A stretch of DNA of 59,595 nucleotides from positions 1 through 59,595 of the forward strand of contig NZ_FQZN01000034.1 in assembly GCF_900142015.1 (NCBI RefSeq), given 5' to 3'. The notes beneath the pieces were generated by a model. It saw nothing but the letters and a program-made list of their open reading frames with translations, ran no database searches and was not told the DNA's origin. Each line of letters opens with the position of its first letter. Position 1 is the first letter of the stretch. The DNA comes from Bacteroides stercorirosoris (lineage in GTDB: Bacteria; Bacteroidota; Bacteroidia; Bacteroidales; Bacteroidaceae). Both the position numbers and the translations under genes were made by a program. Of the stretch, positions 38,072 through 47,189 are shown piece after piece.

Positions 38072-39798
38072 GAAAACATATAGATATCATCTTTGTCCCC
38101 CTGTTCTTTATAGCCTGCTGGATATTCTTCTTCCATCTATATCCGTATCATTTGTACTATAAAGAGCAAATAACCCTATGCATACTTCAGCCAGATTTCT
38201 TACAAACCTACTTTCAAAAGCCAGCATTTCTTAGCGAAATCTGCGGGGATTATCTCACACAATTTTTCTTGTGGACAGGTGGAGGAAGCACTATATTGAC
38301 CCTCACCTTCCTGTTAACTTGGCTGGGAATTCGGACTGCACTCATCAGAACGGGTATCATTCACCATGCATCCCTTTGGGCTTTACTCCCCATTATAGCT
38401 GAATGGGGGGAGGCCTGTCATTTGGAATATCCACTCTCTATGTCTCTTGGCCTGCTATTCAGTGTCTGGATATTTACATTAATTACATTTTGTACATCAA
38501 TACGAACAAGAAATGTATTACATACAATTCTATTTTTCATCCTCTATTGTGCCGTAGGGGCTCATTTTTTTGCCTACGTCCTCATAGCCATAGTTTATGA
38601 ATACAAACATTCCAACCGGAGTCTGTCGCCAGTTTTGTTGCTAAGCATCTCCATTCTCATCCCGATAGGAGGCAGCTATTTCTACTACCTCACACTCAAG
38701 CAAGCCTACTTTTATCCATTAATAAGCAACTATATGCTACGTCAGCCCTTTGTCTTCTTATTGACCGAACTTTTTCTGCTACTCTCCTTTTTACCGATTT
38801 TCGTACCCCGACTGAATAAGTGCCGGATTGCATTATATACCATTCTCTTTCTGAGTATAACCTCCTTAGGCAAAGCATACAATGCTTCTGAAGAGAAAAC
38901 ACTCGCATTCTCATCTGAGGCTTATTTTGGTCACTGGGATAAAGTCATCCGGCTTAATAAGAACAACGACTATCCTACCTACCTCAGCGCCTATTACACC
39001 AATCTAGCCTACGCCCGTCAAGGAAAACTCTGTGACGAACTCATGCAACATTATCAGCCTGCTTCACACGGGCTTTTATTGCAAATTAATAACTCTACAG
39101 GCTATATATACGGCATGGCAAGCCCTGATGCCCTTATGGAATGTGGCGACATGGCACAAGCCCAACACTCCGCCATGCTTGCCATGACCTTTACCCCTCA
39201 CCAACGCTCTTCGCGCATGATACGAAAACTGACAGAAATCGCTATAATCAACGAAGATTATGCCATCGCCCAAAAATACCTGCATATGCTTCTCCACACC
39301 TCCCTACATAGGAAATGGGCAAAAGAACGACTTGAGTTCATCAATTCCGGCCAATGCAACTCCATCCCTTACTGGAACAATAAACGCCGAATGCTTGCTA
39401 AGCAAGACACTTTATTTTCAGCCAATCAATGGCGTACTTCACTGGCCAATTTAATTGAAAGTAATCCGCAGAACAAGATGGCTGCCGATTACCTATTATG
39501 CTTCCATCTATTGAATAAAGACCTGAAACTTTTCAAAAAAGATTACGACCGCTATTATTATCCGACTTTCGGTCTGCTTCCTCCCCGTCTTTATCAAGAA
39601 GCCCTGATAGTATGTATGGACGAAAAAGATGATCCGCAAGAACAATTGAAGCATTATCGCATCCCCTTCCAAGTTTACAATGATTGCTTGCAATACCTTT
39701 CCATATATGAAGAATCTCAGGGAGACGGACATGCTTTGCAGAAACAATTCAGAAAAACATACTGGTTCTATTATCATTACGCACAATTAAAACCATGA
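38053..39798 (+). CDS. Multi-pass inner-membrane protein of unknown function (DUF6057-like)
   Basis: A 581-residue protein. The first half (about 8-275) holds some eight hydrophobic helices ('IDIIFVPLFFIACWIFFFHLY', 'WALLPIIAEWG', 'LLLSISILIPIGGSYFYYLTL', 'FVFLLTELFLLLSFLPIFV'). The second half (about 290-581) is soluble and helical with TPR-like character ('AQHSAMLAMTFTPHQRSSRMIRKLTEIAIINEDYAIAQKYLHML'). I believe it is the family called DUF6057, whose function is not known. It overlaps its neighbours by 19 and 4 bp, which suggests the three products form one membrane complex. Confidence 0.85.
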   Translation: METCTLRKHIDIIFVPLFFIACWIFFFHLYPYHLYYKEQITLCILQPDFLQTYFQKPAFLSEICGDYLTQFFLWTGGGSTILTLTFLLTWLGIRTALIRTGIIHHASLWALLPIIAEWGEACHLEYPLSMSLGLLFSVWIFTLITFCTSIRTRNVLHTILFFILYCAVGAHFFAYVLIAIVYEYKHSNRSLSPVLLLSISILIPIGGSYFYYLTLKQAYFYPLISNYMLRQPFVFLLTELFLLLSFLPIFVPRLNKCRIALYTILFLSITSLGKAYNASEEKTLAFSSEAYFGHWDKVIRLNKNNDYPTYLSAYYTNLAYARQGKLCDELMQHYQPASHGLLLQINNSTGYIYGMASPDALMECGDMAQAQHSAMLAMTFTPHQRSSRMIRKLTEIAIINEDYAIAQKYLHMLLHTSLHRKWAKERLEFINSGQCNSIPYWNNKRRMLAKQDTLFSANQWRTSLANLIESNPQNKMAADYLLCFHLLNKDLKLFKKDYDRYYYPTFGLLPPRLYQEALIVCMDEKDDPQEQLKHYRIPFQVYNDCLQYLSIYEESQGDGHALQKQFRKTYWFYYHYAQLKP

Positions 39799-41252
39799 AA
39801 AAATCCATCATCATATCCATCATCGCCCTGGCGCTTTTCTCCTGCGGAAAACGTTCATTTCAGGATTATGTCGACTGTCCTGCACAACCGACTCTGTTTC
39901 CCGACTATACAGATATCACCATTCCTTGCAACATAGCTCCTTTGAATTTCTATTTGGAAGATGCGACAAGCATTTCCGTTATCGTCCGGGGAAAGAAGGA
40001 ATACCAGTATGACAGCCATTCACACAAGCTCCGCTTCCCTCTGAAAAAGTGGGCAAAGATGCTCGCAAACGAAAAAGGTGATACCTTGTCGGTATCCGTT
40101 TACGCTAATCTGCCACAACAAAAGATACGCTACAAAGATTTCTATTGGTATGTTTCGCCCGACAGTATCGACCGCTATTTAAGCTACCGATTGATAGAAC
40201 CGGCCTATGAAATCTGGAATATGCTGCAAGTCTGTGAACGCAACGTAGAGAACTTCAGTACCCGCCTGCTTGCTGACAACAATATTACAGACCACAGCTG
40301 CATAAACTGCCACACCTCCAACCGAGCCGCTAGTCCCACCACATTCATGCATGTACGCGGTGAAAAAGGAGGTACAATTTATAACCGAGACGGACATTTG
40401 CGGAAAATCAACACAACAACAGAACACACAGCCGGTGCGGTCTATGGAGAAATTTCCCAGAATGGACGGTTCGGTATCTTTACGACTGCTGAAATTATCC
40501 CTATGTTACATAGTTATCGCACCGAACGTATGGAAGTTTTTGACCAACGCAGCAATCTCATACTGATAGACTTTGAACAAGGAACCGTAACCGACTCCCC
40601 TTGTATCACCGGAAAAGAATACCAAGAAACCTTTCCATGCTTTTCTGCCGACAACCAGACCATTTACTTTTGTCGTGCCCCTTATCTGCCTCAACCAGAC
40701 AACACACGTCAGATGCGCTATGATCTTTATTCCATTTCCTTCAATCCCCAAACCGGGCAATTAGGCGATAGTATCCATGAAGTTTTTCGAGCCTCATCCG
40801 AAGAAAAATCCGTCAGTTTCCCCAAATGCTCTCCGGACGGCCAATACCTGTTGTTTTCCGTATCTGACTATGGTACCTTCCCCATCTGGCATCCCGAAAC
40901 TGACCTCTGGATGTTGGAACTTGCCACCGGGAGGATTGACAAAATGGAACAAACCAATGGACGATATTCTGACTCTTACCATTCTTGGAGCAGCAACTCC
41001 CATTGGATAGTCTTTGCTTCTAAACGGGATGACCGAGTGTACGGACGTCCTTACTTCGCCCATGTATCCAAAGATGGCAGCGTAAGCAAAGCTTTCCTTC
41101 TTCCACAAGAAAATCCGAAAACCTATCTTAATACATTTAAATCTTATAATATCCCTGAACTTTATAATACGGCAGAGACATATGATGCTCACGAATTACA
41201 AAGACTTTACTACCACAAGGAGACAGAAAGTCTTCGCTACCACGCGCAGTAA
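39795..41252 (+). CDS. TolB/PD40-type beta-propeller lipoprotein with a CxxCH motif
   Basis: A 485-residue lipoprotein (lipobox LFSC, Cys17; no acidic residues after it, so possibly facing the periplasm). Residues about 200-450 hold TolB/PD40-type propeller repeats ('GRFGIFTTAEI', 'FSADNQTIYFCRAPY', 'CSPDGQYLLFSVSDYGTFPIWHPETDLWML', 'WSSNSHWIVFASKRDD'). Between an N-terminal beta domain and the propeller is Cys169-Ile-Asn-Cys172-His173, a perfect c-type haem attachment motif. It might bind haem covalently in the periplasm or form a disulfide or metal site. ATGA overlap with the preceding gene shows coupling. I know no characterised member. Confidence 0.88.
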   Translation: MKKSIIISIIALALFSCGKRSFQDYVDCPAQPTLFPDYTDITIPCNIAPLNFYLEDATSISVIVRGKKEYQYDSHSHKLRFPLKKWAKMLANEKGDTLSVSVYANLPQQKIRYKDFYWYVSPDSIDRYLSYRLIEPAYEIWNMLQVCERNVENFSTRLLADNNITDHSCINCHTSNRAASPTTFMHVRGEKGGTIYNRDGHLRKINTTTEHTAGAVYGEISQNGRFGIFTTAEIIPMLHSYRTERMEVFDQRSNLILIDFEQGTVTDSPCITGKEYQETFPCFSADNQTIYFCRAPYLPQPDNTRQMRYDLYSISFNPQTGQLGDSIHEVFRASSEEKSVSFPKCSPDGQYLLFSVSDYGTFPIWHPETDLWMLELATGRIDKMEQTNGRYSDSYHSWSSNSHWIVFASKRDDRVYGRPYFAHVSKDGSVSKAFLLPQENPKTYLNTFKSYNIPELYNTAETYDAHELQRLYYHKETESLRYHAQ

Positions 41253-41474
41253 GTTCCCGAACCATCCAAACTGACGATTCAGAAGACGGTATATGTATCA
41301 TTCTTCCGTCCCTACACCTCCATGCATTCCATTTGCACTACTTTCCTGCCAAGCATATCACACTAGTTATCATTCCTACTCTCTAATTGTAAAAACGAAA
41401 TTGCAAATTTAGCTTTCTTCTCAACCTTTTTTCTTGTTAGTTGTTCAATGGGCATTCACTAAATCCTAACTTAA

Positions 41475-42755
41475 ATGAAGACAATCTTAAAAGTAATGTT
41501 TCTGTTATGCGGTGCCGGACTTATTCCCTCCGCAGCTAAAGCGCAAGAAAAAGTAGTTATTGATGACGAAGCTCCCAACGGCATCGTCATGGTCACCCTC
41601 GACAAGGCGGGTGACGAAATCGTCCGTATCATGAATGAGTCGCAGTTCAGATATATCCACGACCCACAGGCTCCCCGTTTCCTACTGATGGATAAGAAAG
41701 GGAAGTTTGCCCTCGGTATCGGTGGATATGTACGCGCCACAGCCGAGTATGACTTCGGAGGCATTGTGGATAACATAGACTTTATCCCTGCTGATATCCC
41801 GAATTTCAGCAAAGTGAAGAATCAGTTCCAAATGGATGCACGCACTTCCACTATCTTTCTGAAACTGGTGGGCCACACCAAACTGTTGGGTGATTTTGTG
41901 GTATATACAGCCGGTAACTTCCGGGGCGGTGACAAAGCGTTCCAATTGCGCAATGCCTATATGTCGTTCCTTAACTTCACCGTGGGTTACACTTACGGCG
42001 GTTTCATGGACCTGGCAGCCTTGCCTTCCACCATCGACTACCAAGGACCTAACGGTGCCAGCTTCTACCGTGCCACCCAACTTGCTTACACGTACAAAGG
42101 CCTGAAGAATTGGCGTTTTCACGCTTCTATAGAAGTACCAAGCGTAGACGGCACTACCAACGACCAGCTTACAGTTGCCCAGCAACGCATGCCGGACTTC
42201 ACTGCTTATGCACAATACGGTTGGGGAACAAACAGTCATCTCCGTGTAGGCGGCCTGGTACGTAGCATGACTTATACCAGCACACTCAGTGACAAAGCAT
42301 CCGACGTGACCGGATGGGGTGTACAGGCATCCACTTCTTTCAATCTCAGCAAGAAATGGGAAATTTTCGGGCAAGCCACTTACGGAAAAGGTATCGGACA
42401 ATATCTGAATGACATCAGCAACCTGAATGTGGACATCGTTCCCGACCCGGAAAAAGAGGGTAAGATGCAGGCATTGCCCATGTTGGGATGGTTTGCCGGA
42501 GCGCAATATAACATCTGCCCGAAGGTGTTCGTATCCGGAACTTACAGTATGTCCCGGCTTTATTCTGAAAATGGTTACCCAGACAATCAGGCAAGCAGCT
42601 ACCGTTACGGACAGTATCTTGTAGCGAACGTGTTCTGGAATGTAACTCCCAATATGCAGGTAGGGGCGGAATACTTACGCGGCTGGCGCACGGATTTCAG
42701 TAACTCTACGCATCATGCCAACCGAATGAATCTGTTGGTGCAGTATTCGTTCTAA
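41475..42755 (+). CDS. DcaP-like outer-membrane porin
   Basis: A 426-residue outer-membrane protein with a signal peptide (ending AAKAQ) and a beta-barrel with alternating amphipathic strands, ending in the aromatic LLVQYSF. The segment 'KKGKFALGIGGYVRATAEYDFGGIVDN' and the overall layout fit the DcaP-like trimeric porin family, which passes small, often anionic solutes. It is monocistronic, with 222 bp of spacer upstream in which I see no clear promoter box and a strong terminator downstream. Confidence 0.88.
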   Translation: MKTILKVMFLLCGAGLIPSAAKAQEKVVIDDEAPNGIVMVTLDKAGDEIVRIMNESQFRYIHDPQAPRFLLMDKKGKFALGIGGYVRATAEYDFGGIVDNIDFIPADIPNFSKVKNQFQMDARTSTIFLKLVGHTKLLGDFVVYTAGNFRGGDKAFQLRNAYMSFLNFTVGYTYGGFMDLAALPSTIDYQGPNGASFYRATQLAYTYKGLKNWRFHASIEVPSVDGTTNDQLTVAQQRMPDFTAYAQYGWGTNSHLRVGGLVRSMTYTSTLSDKASDVTGWGVQASTSFNLSKKWEIFGQATYGKGIGQYLNDISNLNVDIVPDPEKEGKMQALPMLGWFAGAQYNICPKVFVSGTYSMSRLYSENGYPDNQASSYRYGQYLVANVFWNVTPNMQVGAEYLRGWRTDFSNSTHHANRMNLLVQYSF

Positions 42756-42791
42756 GGTAAAGTATTGATTAAAATAGCAAAAGAAACAAGA

Positions 42792-42838
42792 ATGGTGCAA
42801 ATCATCTGATAGTATAGTAACTAAGAGATTTGCACCAT
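42792..42838 (+). terminator. Terminator after the porin gene
   Basis: A perfect 12-bp inverted repeat ATGGTGCAAATC / GATTTGCACCAT with a 23-nt loop, followed by a T-rich tract (ATGTTTTGTCTTTCTTTT). Confidence 0.75.
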
Positions 42839-42893
42839 ATGTTTTGTCTTTCTTTTCTCTTTATTGTCGGTCTTTGGTCATCCCCCCCCAATA

Positions 42894-43211
42894 TTACCAT
42901 AGATTTCTACGTGCCAGAACTTCTTCTGTTGTATATCCTCTTCCCGCCTTACTGTCTTCCCGTGATTTCCTCAACTCCTCCTTCAACTCCTCCACCGTAA
43001 ACTGGCAGGGAGCGTTCCGGTAATCATATTCTTCCTCTTCCTGCATCAGGCGCAAGGCATAGTCCCGTATTTCCTGTACGATTCTCGGGTTCTCAATCTG
43101 CATTACAGATTGCACAGTTTCCACTTTCAGGCTATTTAAGTCGAGCCCATAAGCCGCAGCAGGCTCATTCACCGTTTGCTTTTGTTCTTCGGAATCGGAA
43201 TATTTTTTCAT
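42894..43211 (-). CDS. Small antitoxin-like protein without a visible partner
   Basis: A 105-residue acidic protein starting MKKYSDSEE. The C-terminal half ('IRDYALRLMQEEEEYDYRNAPCQFTVEELKEELRKSREDSKAGRGYTTEEVLARRNLW') resembles the C-terminal region of small Bacteroides antitoxins that pair with RelE/ParE-type toxins. The ATG at 43211 has a good GGAG site 8 bp upstream; the same frame stays open to 43349, but that part runs through the terminator of the neighbouring gene and is not coding. No toxin gene is present on either side. The assignment rests on general resemblance only. Confidence 0.75.
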   Translation of the reverse strand: MKKYSDSEEQKQTVNEPAAAYGLDLNSLKVETVQSVMQIENPRIVQEIRDYALRLMQEEEEYDYRNAPCQFTVEELKEELRKSREDSKAGRGYTTEEVLARRNLW

Positions 43212-43322
43212 AATCACTCCTTTCTTTAATATTGCATCAACAAAAGTACATAATATTATCCGTAAAAGCTCCCCGTTTCTCTTAAAAGTTTTCTTGAAAA
43301 GGAATATCCGAGAAATACGACA

Positions 43323-43357
43323 AAGCCGCCTCAAGTATAATATACCCAAGGCGGCTT
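43323..43357 (-). terminator. Terminator of the FadL-family gene
   Basis: A 9-bp GC-rich stem AAGCCGCCT / AGGCGGCTT with a 17-nt loop, 28 bp after the stop codon. On the minus strand a short T-stretch follows. Confidence 0.7.
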
Positions 43358-43384
43358 CTGCTATATAAATAAGTAATTATGAAA

Positions 43385-44722
43385 TCAGAAACTGTAATCG
43401 ATGCTAAGACCGAACACTTTGTTGGTACGGCTATATACATTCGTACCGCTCAATTTAGTGCCATTATTAATATAGTCTTGAGAAGTTTTCGTATAATCTT
43501 CATAGGTTGTCCACATATAACCCACGTTCAGATTAGCTTTTTCACTCAACTTCAACTTTGCTCCAAAGCCCAAAGTATAAGAATCGCAAGAGAAGCTGGT
43601 GTCGCTCTGATAGTCGTTAGACAACCCATAGTCCGTAATCTGACCACCGAAACTCACTGTCAGACGCTTGATTACATCCCATTCAATACCAGCCAGATAC
43701 TCGTTTGTTCCCTTCGTCAGATGCTTCTGCTTGCCACCGGCCATTCCCGCACTCTTATCATCAAAGAAGTGATACTCTACAGACGCACGCAACACCGGAA
43801 GAAATTCATAAGCAGCAGCTACAGATAACATGGAAGGTATATCATTGGGAGTATTCACACCATGTTTGTAATCCGCCAATTCACTTTCAGCAGCACCAAT
43901 CATACGAAGCGAGTTCACTTTAGTGGAATTTTCAATGTTCAAGTTAGCCTTAAACTCATATTTTGCACCAATGTTCAGCTTGCCCAACTTGGCATCCAAG
44001 CCGATAACCGGAGTAAATCCCCATCCGGTCTGGTCGCAATCCAGGTCTATGCCGATAAGCTCCGTGCCAACAGGTATCGTTCCTCCGGCAGGAGAAGGTA
44101 AATCTACGGCAGCACTGGCCTTCAATGCACCCTGGTAGCCACCGGTGAAATAGTTCATGCGACCGCCCGCAAAAGCAGAAAGCCAATCCGTTACCTTATA
44201 AGTCAAGCCCAACTGTACAGAATAAATATACTGTTTGCCATCCATGTAGCTTTTCAACGAATAGGCATTGCTCGGAATGCTTTGGGCTCCCAATCCGCCT
44301 ATCACCATAGCATCGAACATGGGAAGACCATCATCAAACGAGGCCTTTCCTCCACCGCCGGTAATACCGAAAAAACCGGAAAGTGTCCAGTCACCCATCT
44401 TATAAGCAGCAAACAAACTGGGAATGACAGGCGCAGACGCCTTACCCTCATAATACTTATTCAGCCCCAAACCTTCGCATGAAGCATCGATATTTCTTGT
44501 TTGGAAAGCGCTCTGAATACTCAAAGACATATGAAAACCGTCATTCGGCAAAAAGGCTAAACCTGCCGGATTAGACAATGCACCGTCTATTTCAGTTGTA
44601 GCACCACGAGACAGCATACGAAGAAAAGCAGCATGCTGATTGGTATTCGTCAGCAGTCCTCCTGCAAAAGTTGAAGTTGAAACGATTAGCATCATAAAGC
44701 TAATCAAGCTAATTTTTCTCAT
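43385..44722 (-). CDS. FadL/OmpP1/TodX-family outer-membrane hydrophobe channel
   Basis: A 445-residue beta-barrel protein of the FadL family, which takes up hydrophobic molecules such as fatty acids. After a signal peptide (ending TSTFAG) comes the family N-terminal hatch 'GGLLTNTNQHAAFLRMLSRGATTEIDGALSNPAGLAFL', then barrel strands ending in a C-terminal aromatic (FGLSIDYSF). A Bacteroidetes -7 box lies 29 bp before the start, and a terminator follows. Actual substrate unknown. Confidence 0.93.
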   Translation of the reverse strand: MRKISLISFMMLIVSTSTFAGGLLTNTNQHAAFLRMLSRGATTEIDGALSNPAGLAFLPNDGFHMSLSIQSAFQTRNIDASCEGLGLNKYYEGKASAPVIPSLFAAYKMGDWTLSGFFGITGGGGKASFDDGLPMFDAMVIGGLGAQSIPSNAYSLKSYMDGKQYIYSVQLGLTYKVTDWLSAFAGGRMNYFTGGYQGALKASAAVDLPSPAGGTIPVGTELIGIDLDCDQTGWGFTPVIGLDAKLGKLNIGAKYEFKANLNIENSTKVNSLRMIGAAESELADYKHGVNTPNDIPSMLSVAAAYEFLPVLRASVEYHFFDDKSAGMAGGKQKHLTKGTNEYLAGIEWDVIKRLTVSFGGQITDYGLSNDYQSDTSFSCDSYTLGFGAKLKLSEKANLNVGYMWTTYEDYTKTSQDYINNGTKLSGTNVYSRTNKVFGLSIDYSF

Positions 44723-44750
44723 CTAAATCTTTTTTAATTGTTAGCGGGCG

Positions 44751-44758
44751 CAAAGGTA
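44751..44758 (-). promoter_or_regulatory. -7 box of the FadL-family gene
   Basis: TACCTTTG on the minus strand fits TAnnTTTG and ends 29 bp upstream of the ATG at 44722. Confidence 0.6.
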
Positions 44759-44931
44759 CAACAATATTGCACATCAGAAAGTATTTTGTGCAAAAAGATG
44801 CATTGCAGGCTAAAATTAATTGAAAAAAGAAACTGTTTCTAATGAAACGGATAAAGAAAAAAAATATGGAGGATGTATAACAGAACCGTAAGGAGAGAAT
44901 CCCGTAATTATAAACAACGAATCATAATTCC

Positions 44932-45175
44932 GCAACCAACTAATCTCAAACATGCAAGAAACTAATATCTGCACCGCAAGAAACTAATATTTTCCTTGCA
45001 TCTAATTATTCATACTATAACTATTTAAGTTTCTTACAATATCTGTTGTAAGAAACTAATATAATTATTGTAAGAAACAAACACAATTTATGTATGAATA
45101 ATTAGATGCAAGGAAAATATTAGTTTCTTGCGGCGCGGATATTAGTTTCTTGCAAGAGCAGAATTAGTCTGCCGC
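44932..45175. repeat. Nested 244-bp inverted repeat built from GCAAGAAACTAATAT units
   Basis: Arms 44954-45015 and 45092-45153 are inverted copies matching at 60 of 62 positions. Outside them, 44932-44946 and 45161-45175 are diverged units at exactly mirror positions around the centre near 45053. Inside, AGTTTCTTACAA / TTGTAAGAAACT (45028-45057) forms its own perfect 12-bp hairpin. The whole element is made of a unit close to G(C/T)AAGAAACTAATAT, seen four to five times in each half, in opposite orientations. It lies in the 568-bp spacer between the divergent FadL and dehydrogenase genes. It has no coding capacity I can see and is not a CRISPR array, because units are inverted and unspaced. 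Confidence 0.95.
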
Positions 45176-45290
45176 AAGTGCGCAATTGACAGAGAAGGCT
45201 ACCCGTACCCCCCCTGCAACTTCTGAACCTTATCATTCACACACGTGTTATTTATACTATATATACTAAATTCTAAAAACTTCAGAAATC

Positions 45291-46292
45291 ATGGCATACA
45301 CAATTGCTTTTTTCGGCAGCAAGCCCTATGACGAGGCTTCGTTCAATGAGAAAAATAAAGAGTACGATTTTGAACTCCGCTATTATAAAGGGCACCTGAA
45401 CAAACATAACGTGATATTGACACAGGGTGTGGATGCCGTCTGCATATTCGTAAACGACACCGCAGATGCGGAGGTGCTACGCATGATGGCCGACAATGGT
45501 GTGAAATTACTGGCACTGCGCTGTGCCGGCTACAACAACGTAGACCTGAAAGCAGCAGCCGAATGTGGCATCACAGTGGTACGTGTACCCGCCTATTCGC
45601 CCTATGCCGTAGCTGAATATACCGTTGCCCTCATGCTTTCGCTGAACCGGAAAATCCCCCGTGCCACCTGGCGCACCCGCGACGGCAACTTCTCCCTTCA
45701 TGGATTGCTCGGCTTCGACATGTACGGAAAGACAGTCGGTATCATCGGCACCGGAAAGATTGCAAAGAAACTCATCATGATTCTGCGCGGCTTCGGAATG
45801 AATGTCCTTGCCTATGACCTGTATCCCGACTACAACTTTGCCCGCGAACACCAGGTAGTATATACCACGCTGGACGAGCTTTACCACAGTTCGGACATCA
45901 TTTCCCTGCACTGCCCCCTCACCGAGCAGACCAAATATCTCATCAACGACTACTCCATCAGCAAGATGAAGGACGGCGTAATGATTATAAATACAGGGCG
46001 CGGACAACTGATACACACCAATGCCCTGATAGAAGGCTTGAAAAATAAGAAAATCGGCTCTGCCGGATTGGACGTGTACGAGGAAGAAGGTGAGTACTTC
46101 TACGAAGACCAGTCGGACCGCATCATCGACGACGACGTACTGGCACGTCTGCTTTCGTTCAATAATGTCATTGTAACTTCCCATCAGGCATTCTTCACCC
46201 GGGAAGCATTAGGAAACATTGCTTCGACTACATTGCAGAATATCAGGGAGTTTGCAAGCGGGAAAGCTTTGGAGAATGAAGTAAAAATATAG
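45291..46292 (+). CDS. D-2-hydroxyacid dehydrogenase, probable fermentative D-lactate dehydrogenase
   Basis: A 333-residue NAD-dependent enzyme that interconverts pyruvate and D-lactate. The Rossmann motif is GIIGTG (Gly150-Gly155). The catalytic residues of the family are visible: Arg237 (NTGRGQ), Glu264-266 (DVYEEEGEYFYED) and His298 (TSHQAF). The 'EEEGEYFYEDQSDRIIDDD' insert is typical of the LdhA-type D-lactate dehydrogenases. It is cytoplasmic. No classical promoter box is visible; the large inverted repeat lies 115 bp upstream. Confidence 0.93.
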   Translation: MAYTIAFFGSKPYDEASFNEKNKEYDFELRYYKGHLNKHNVILTQGVDAVCIFVNDTADAEVLRMMADNGVKLLALRCAGYNNVDLKAAAECGITVVRVPAYSPYAVAEYTVALMLSLNRKIPRATWRTRDGNFSLHGLLGFDMYGKTVGIIGTGKIAKKLIMILRGFGMNVLAYDLYPDYNFAREHQVVYTTLDELYHSSDIISLHCPLTEQTKYLINDYSISKMKDGVMIINTGRGQLIHTNALIEGLKNKKIGSAGLDVYEEEGEYFYEDQSDRIIDDDVLARLLSFNNVIVTSHQAFFTREALGNIASTTLQNIREFASGKALENEVKI

Positions 46293-46325
46293 AATTAACA
46301 ATTCTGTATAAGTAATAAATAAACA

Positions 46326-46364
46326 GTAACATCTGGTTATAAACTTTTTCACAACCAGTTTGTT
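46326..46364 (+). terminator. Weak hairpin after the dehydrogenase gene
   Basis: TAACA-t-CTGGTT pairs with AACCAG-tt-TGTTA around a 14-nt loop. There is no T-run after it, so it may be a weak terminator or a leader hairpin of the pirin gene. Confidence 0.3.
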
Positions 46365-46403
46365 ATCTATGCATATCAACCATTTAAAAGAAAGAAATAA
46401 ATT

Positions 46404-47108
46404 ATGAAAAAAGTAATAGACAAAGCGGAAAGCCGTGGACGTGCTCTATATGACTGGCTCGACAGCCACCATACTTTCAGCTTCGACACATACTATAACC
46501 CACGCCGTATGAACTTCGGCGCCTTACGCGTATTGAACGATGACCGTGTATCTCCGGGAAAAGGCTTCGGCACCCACCCGCATAAGAACATGGAAATCAT
46601 CTCCATCCCCCTGAAAGGTAAGCTGAAACATGGCGACAGCCAGAAGAACAGCCGCACCATCACTGTGGGTGACATACAGACCATGAGCGCAGGTACCGGC
46701 ATCTATCACAGCGAAATGAACGGCAGCGATACCGAACCGGTAGAATTCCTGCAAATCTGGGTAATGCCGGAGAAGCTAAATACTCCTCCCGCCTATCAGG
46801 ATTATGATATCCGCCCATTGCTGCGCAAGAACGAAATGACGCTGATTGTCTCGCCGGACGGTGATGCTCCCGCCAAAATGTTGCAGCAGGCATGGTTCTC
46901 CATCGGCGAGATAGAGGCCGGAAAGAAGATAGGATACCACATGCACCAATCTCACGCCGGTGTGTACATCTTCATCATCGAAGGTGAAGTGAAGGTGAAC
47001 GATACCGTACTCTCACGCCGTGACGGTATGGGCGTATATGACACCAGTAGCTTTGAGCTGGAAACGCTGAAAGACTCGCACATTCTGCTGATAGAAGTGC
47101 CGATGTAA
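46404..47108 (+). CDS. Pirin-family bicupin protein
   Basis: A 234-residue cytoplasmic pirin. The N-terminal cupin carries the metal ligands His58, His60, His102 and Glu104 (THPHKNMEI, YHSEMNGSD), the complete pirin iron site; the C-terminal cupin is the degenerate second domain ('QSHAGVYIFIIEGEVKVNDTVLSRRDGMGVYD'). Pirins include quercetin dioxygenases and redox-sensing regulators; the role here is not evident. The next gene follows after 81 bp. Confidence 0.95.
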   Translation: MKKVIDKAESRGRALYDWLDSHHTFSFDTYYNPRRMNFGALRVLNDDRVSPGKGFGTHPHKNMEIISIPLKGKLKHGDSQKNSRTITVGDIQTMSAGTGIYHSEMNGSDTEPVEFLQIWVMPEKLNTPPAYQDYDIRPLLRKNEMTLIVSPDGDAPAKMLQQAWFSIGEIEAGKKIGYHMHQSHAGVYIFIIEGEVKVNDTVLSRRDGMGVYDTSSFELETLKDSHILLIEVPM

Positions 47109-47189
47109 GTCTTTTAGATAAAAATAACAGCTAAAAGCCGAGGTTTGTGTGGCGTTTTTCGTAATATTGCGCTATAATTTAACCCGTGC

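Noticed and set aside
41682..42506. A 274-codon open frame on the minus strand
   Set aside because: It is wholly antisense to the porin gene, has low-complexity, cysteine- and histidine-rich composition, and lacks a ribosome-binding site. The plus-strand frame has a signal peptide and barrel pattern.
43212..43349. N-terminal extension of the antitoxin-like protein
   Set aside because: It runs through the terminator of the FadL-family gene, while the ATG at 43211 has a good GGAG site.
44932..45175. CRISPR array
   Set aside because: Units are in both orientations, without unique spacers of constant length; it is a palindromic element.
45507..46184. A 225-codon open frame on the minus strand
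   Set aside because: Antisense to the D-lactate dehydrogenase gene, whose catalytic motifs are complete; the antisense product has no recognisable pattern.
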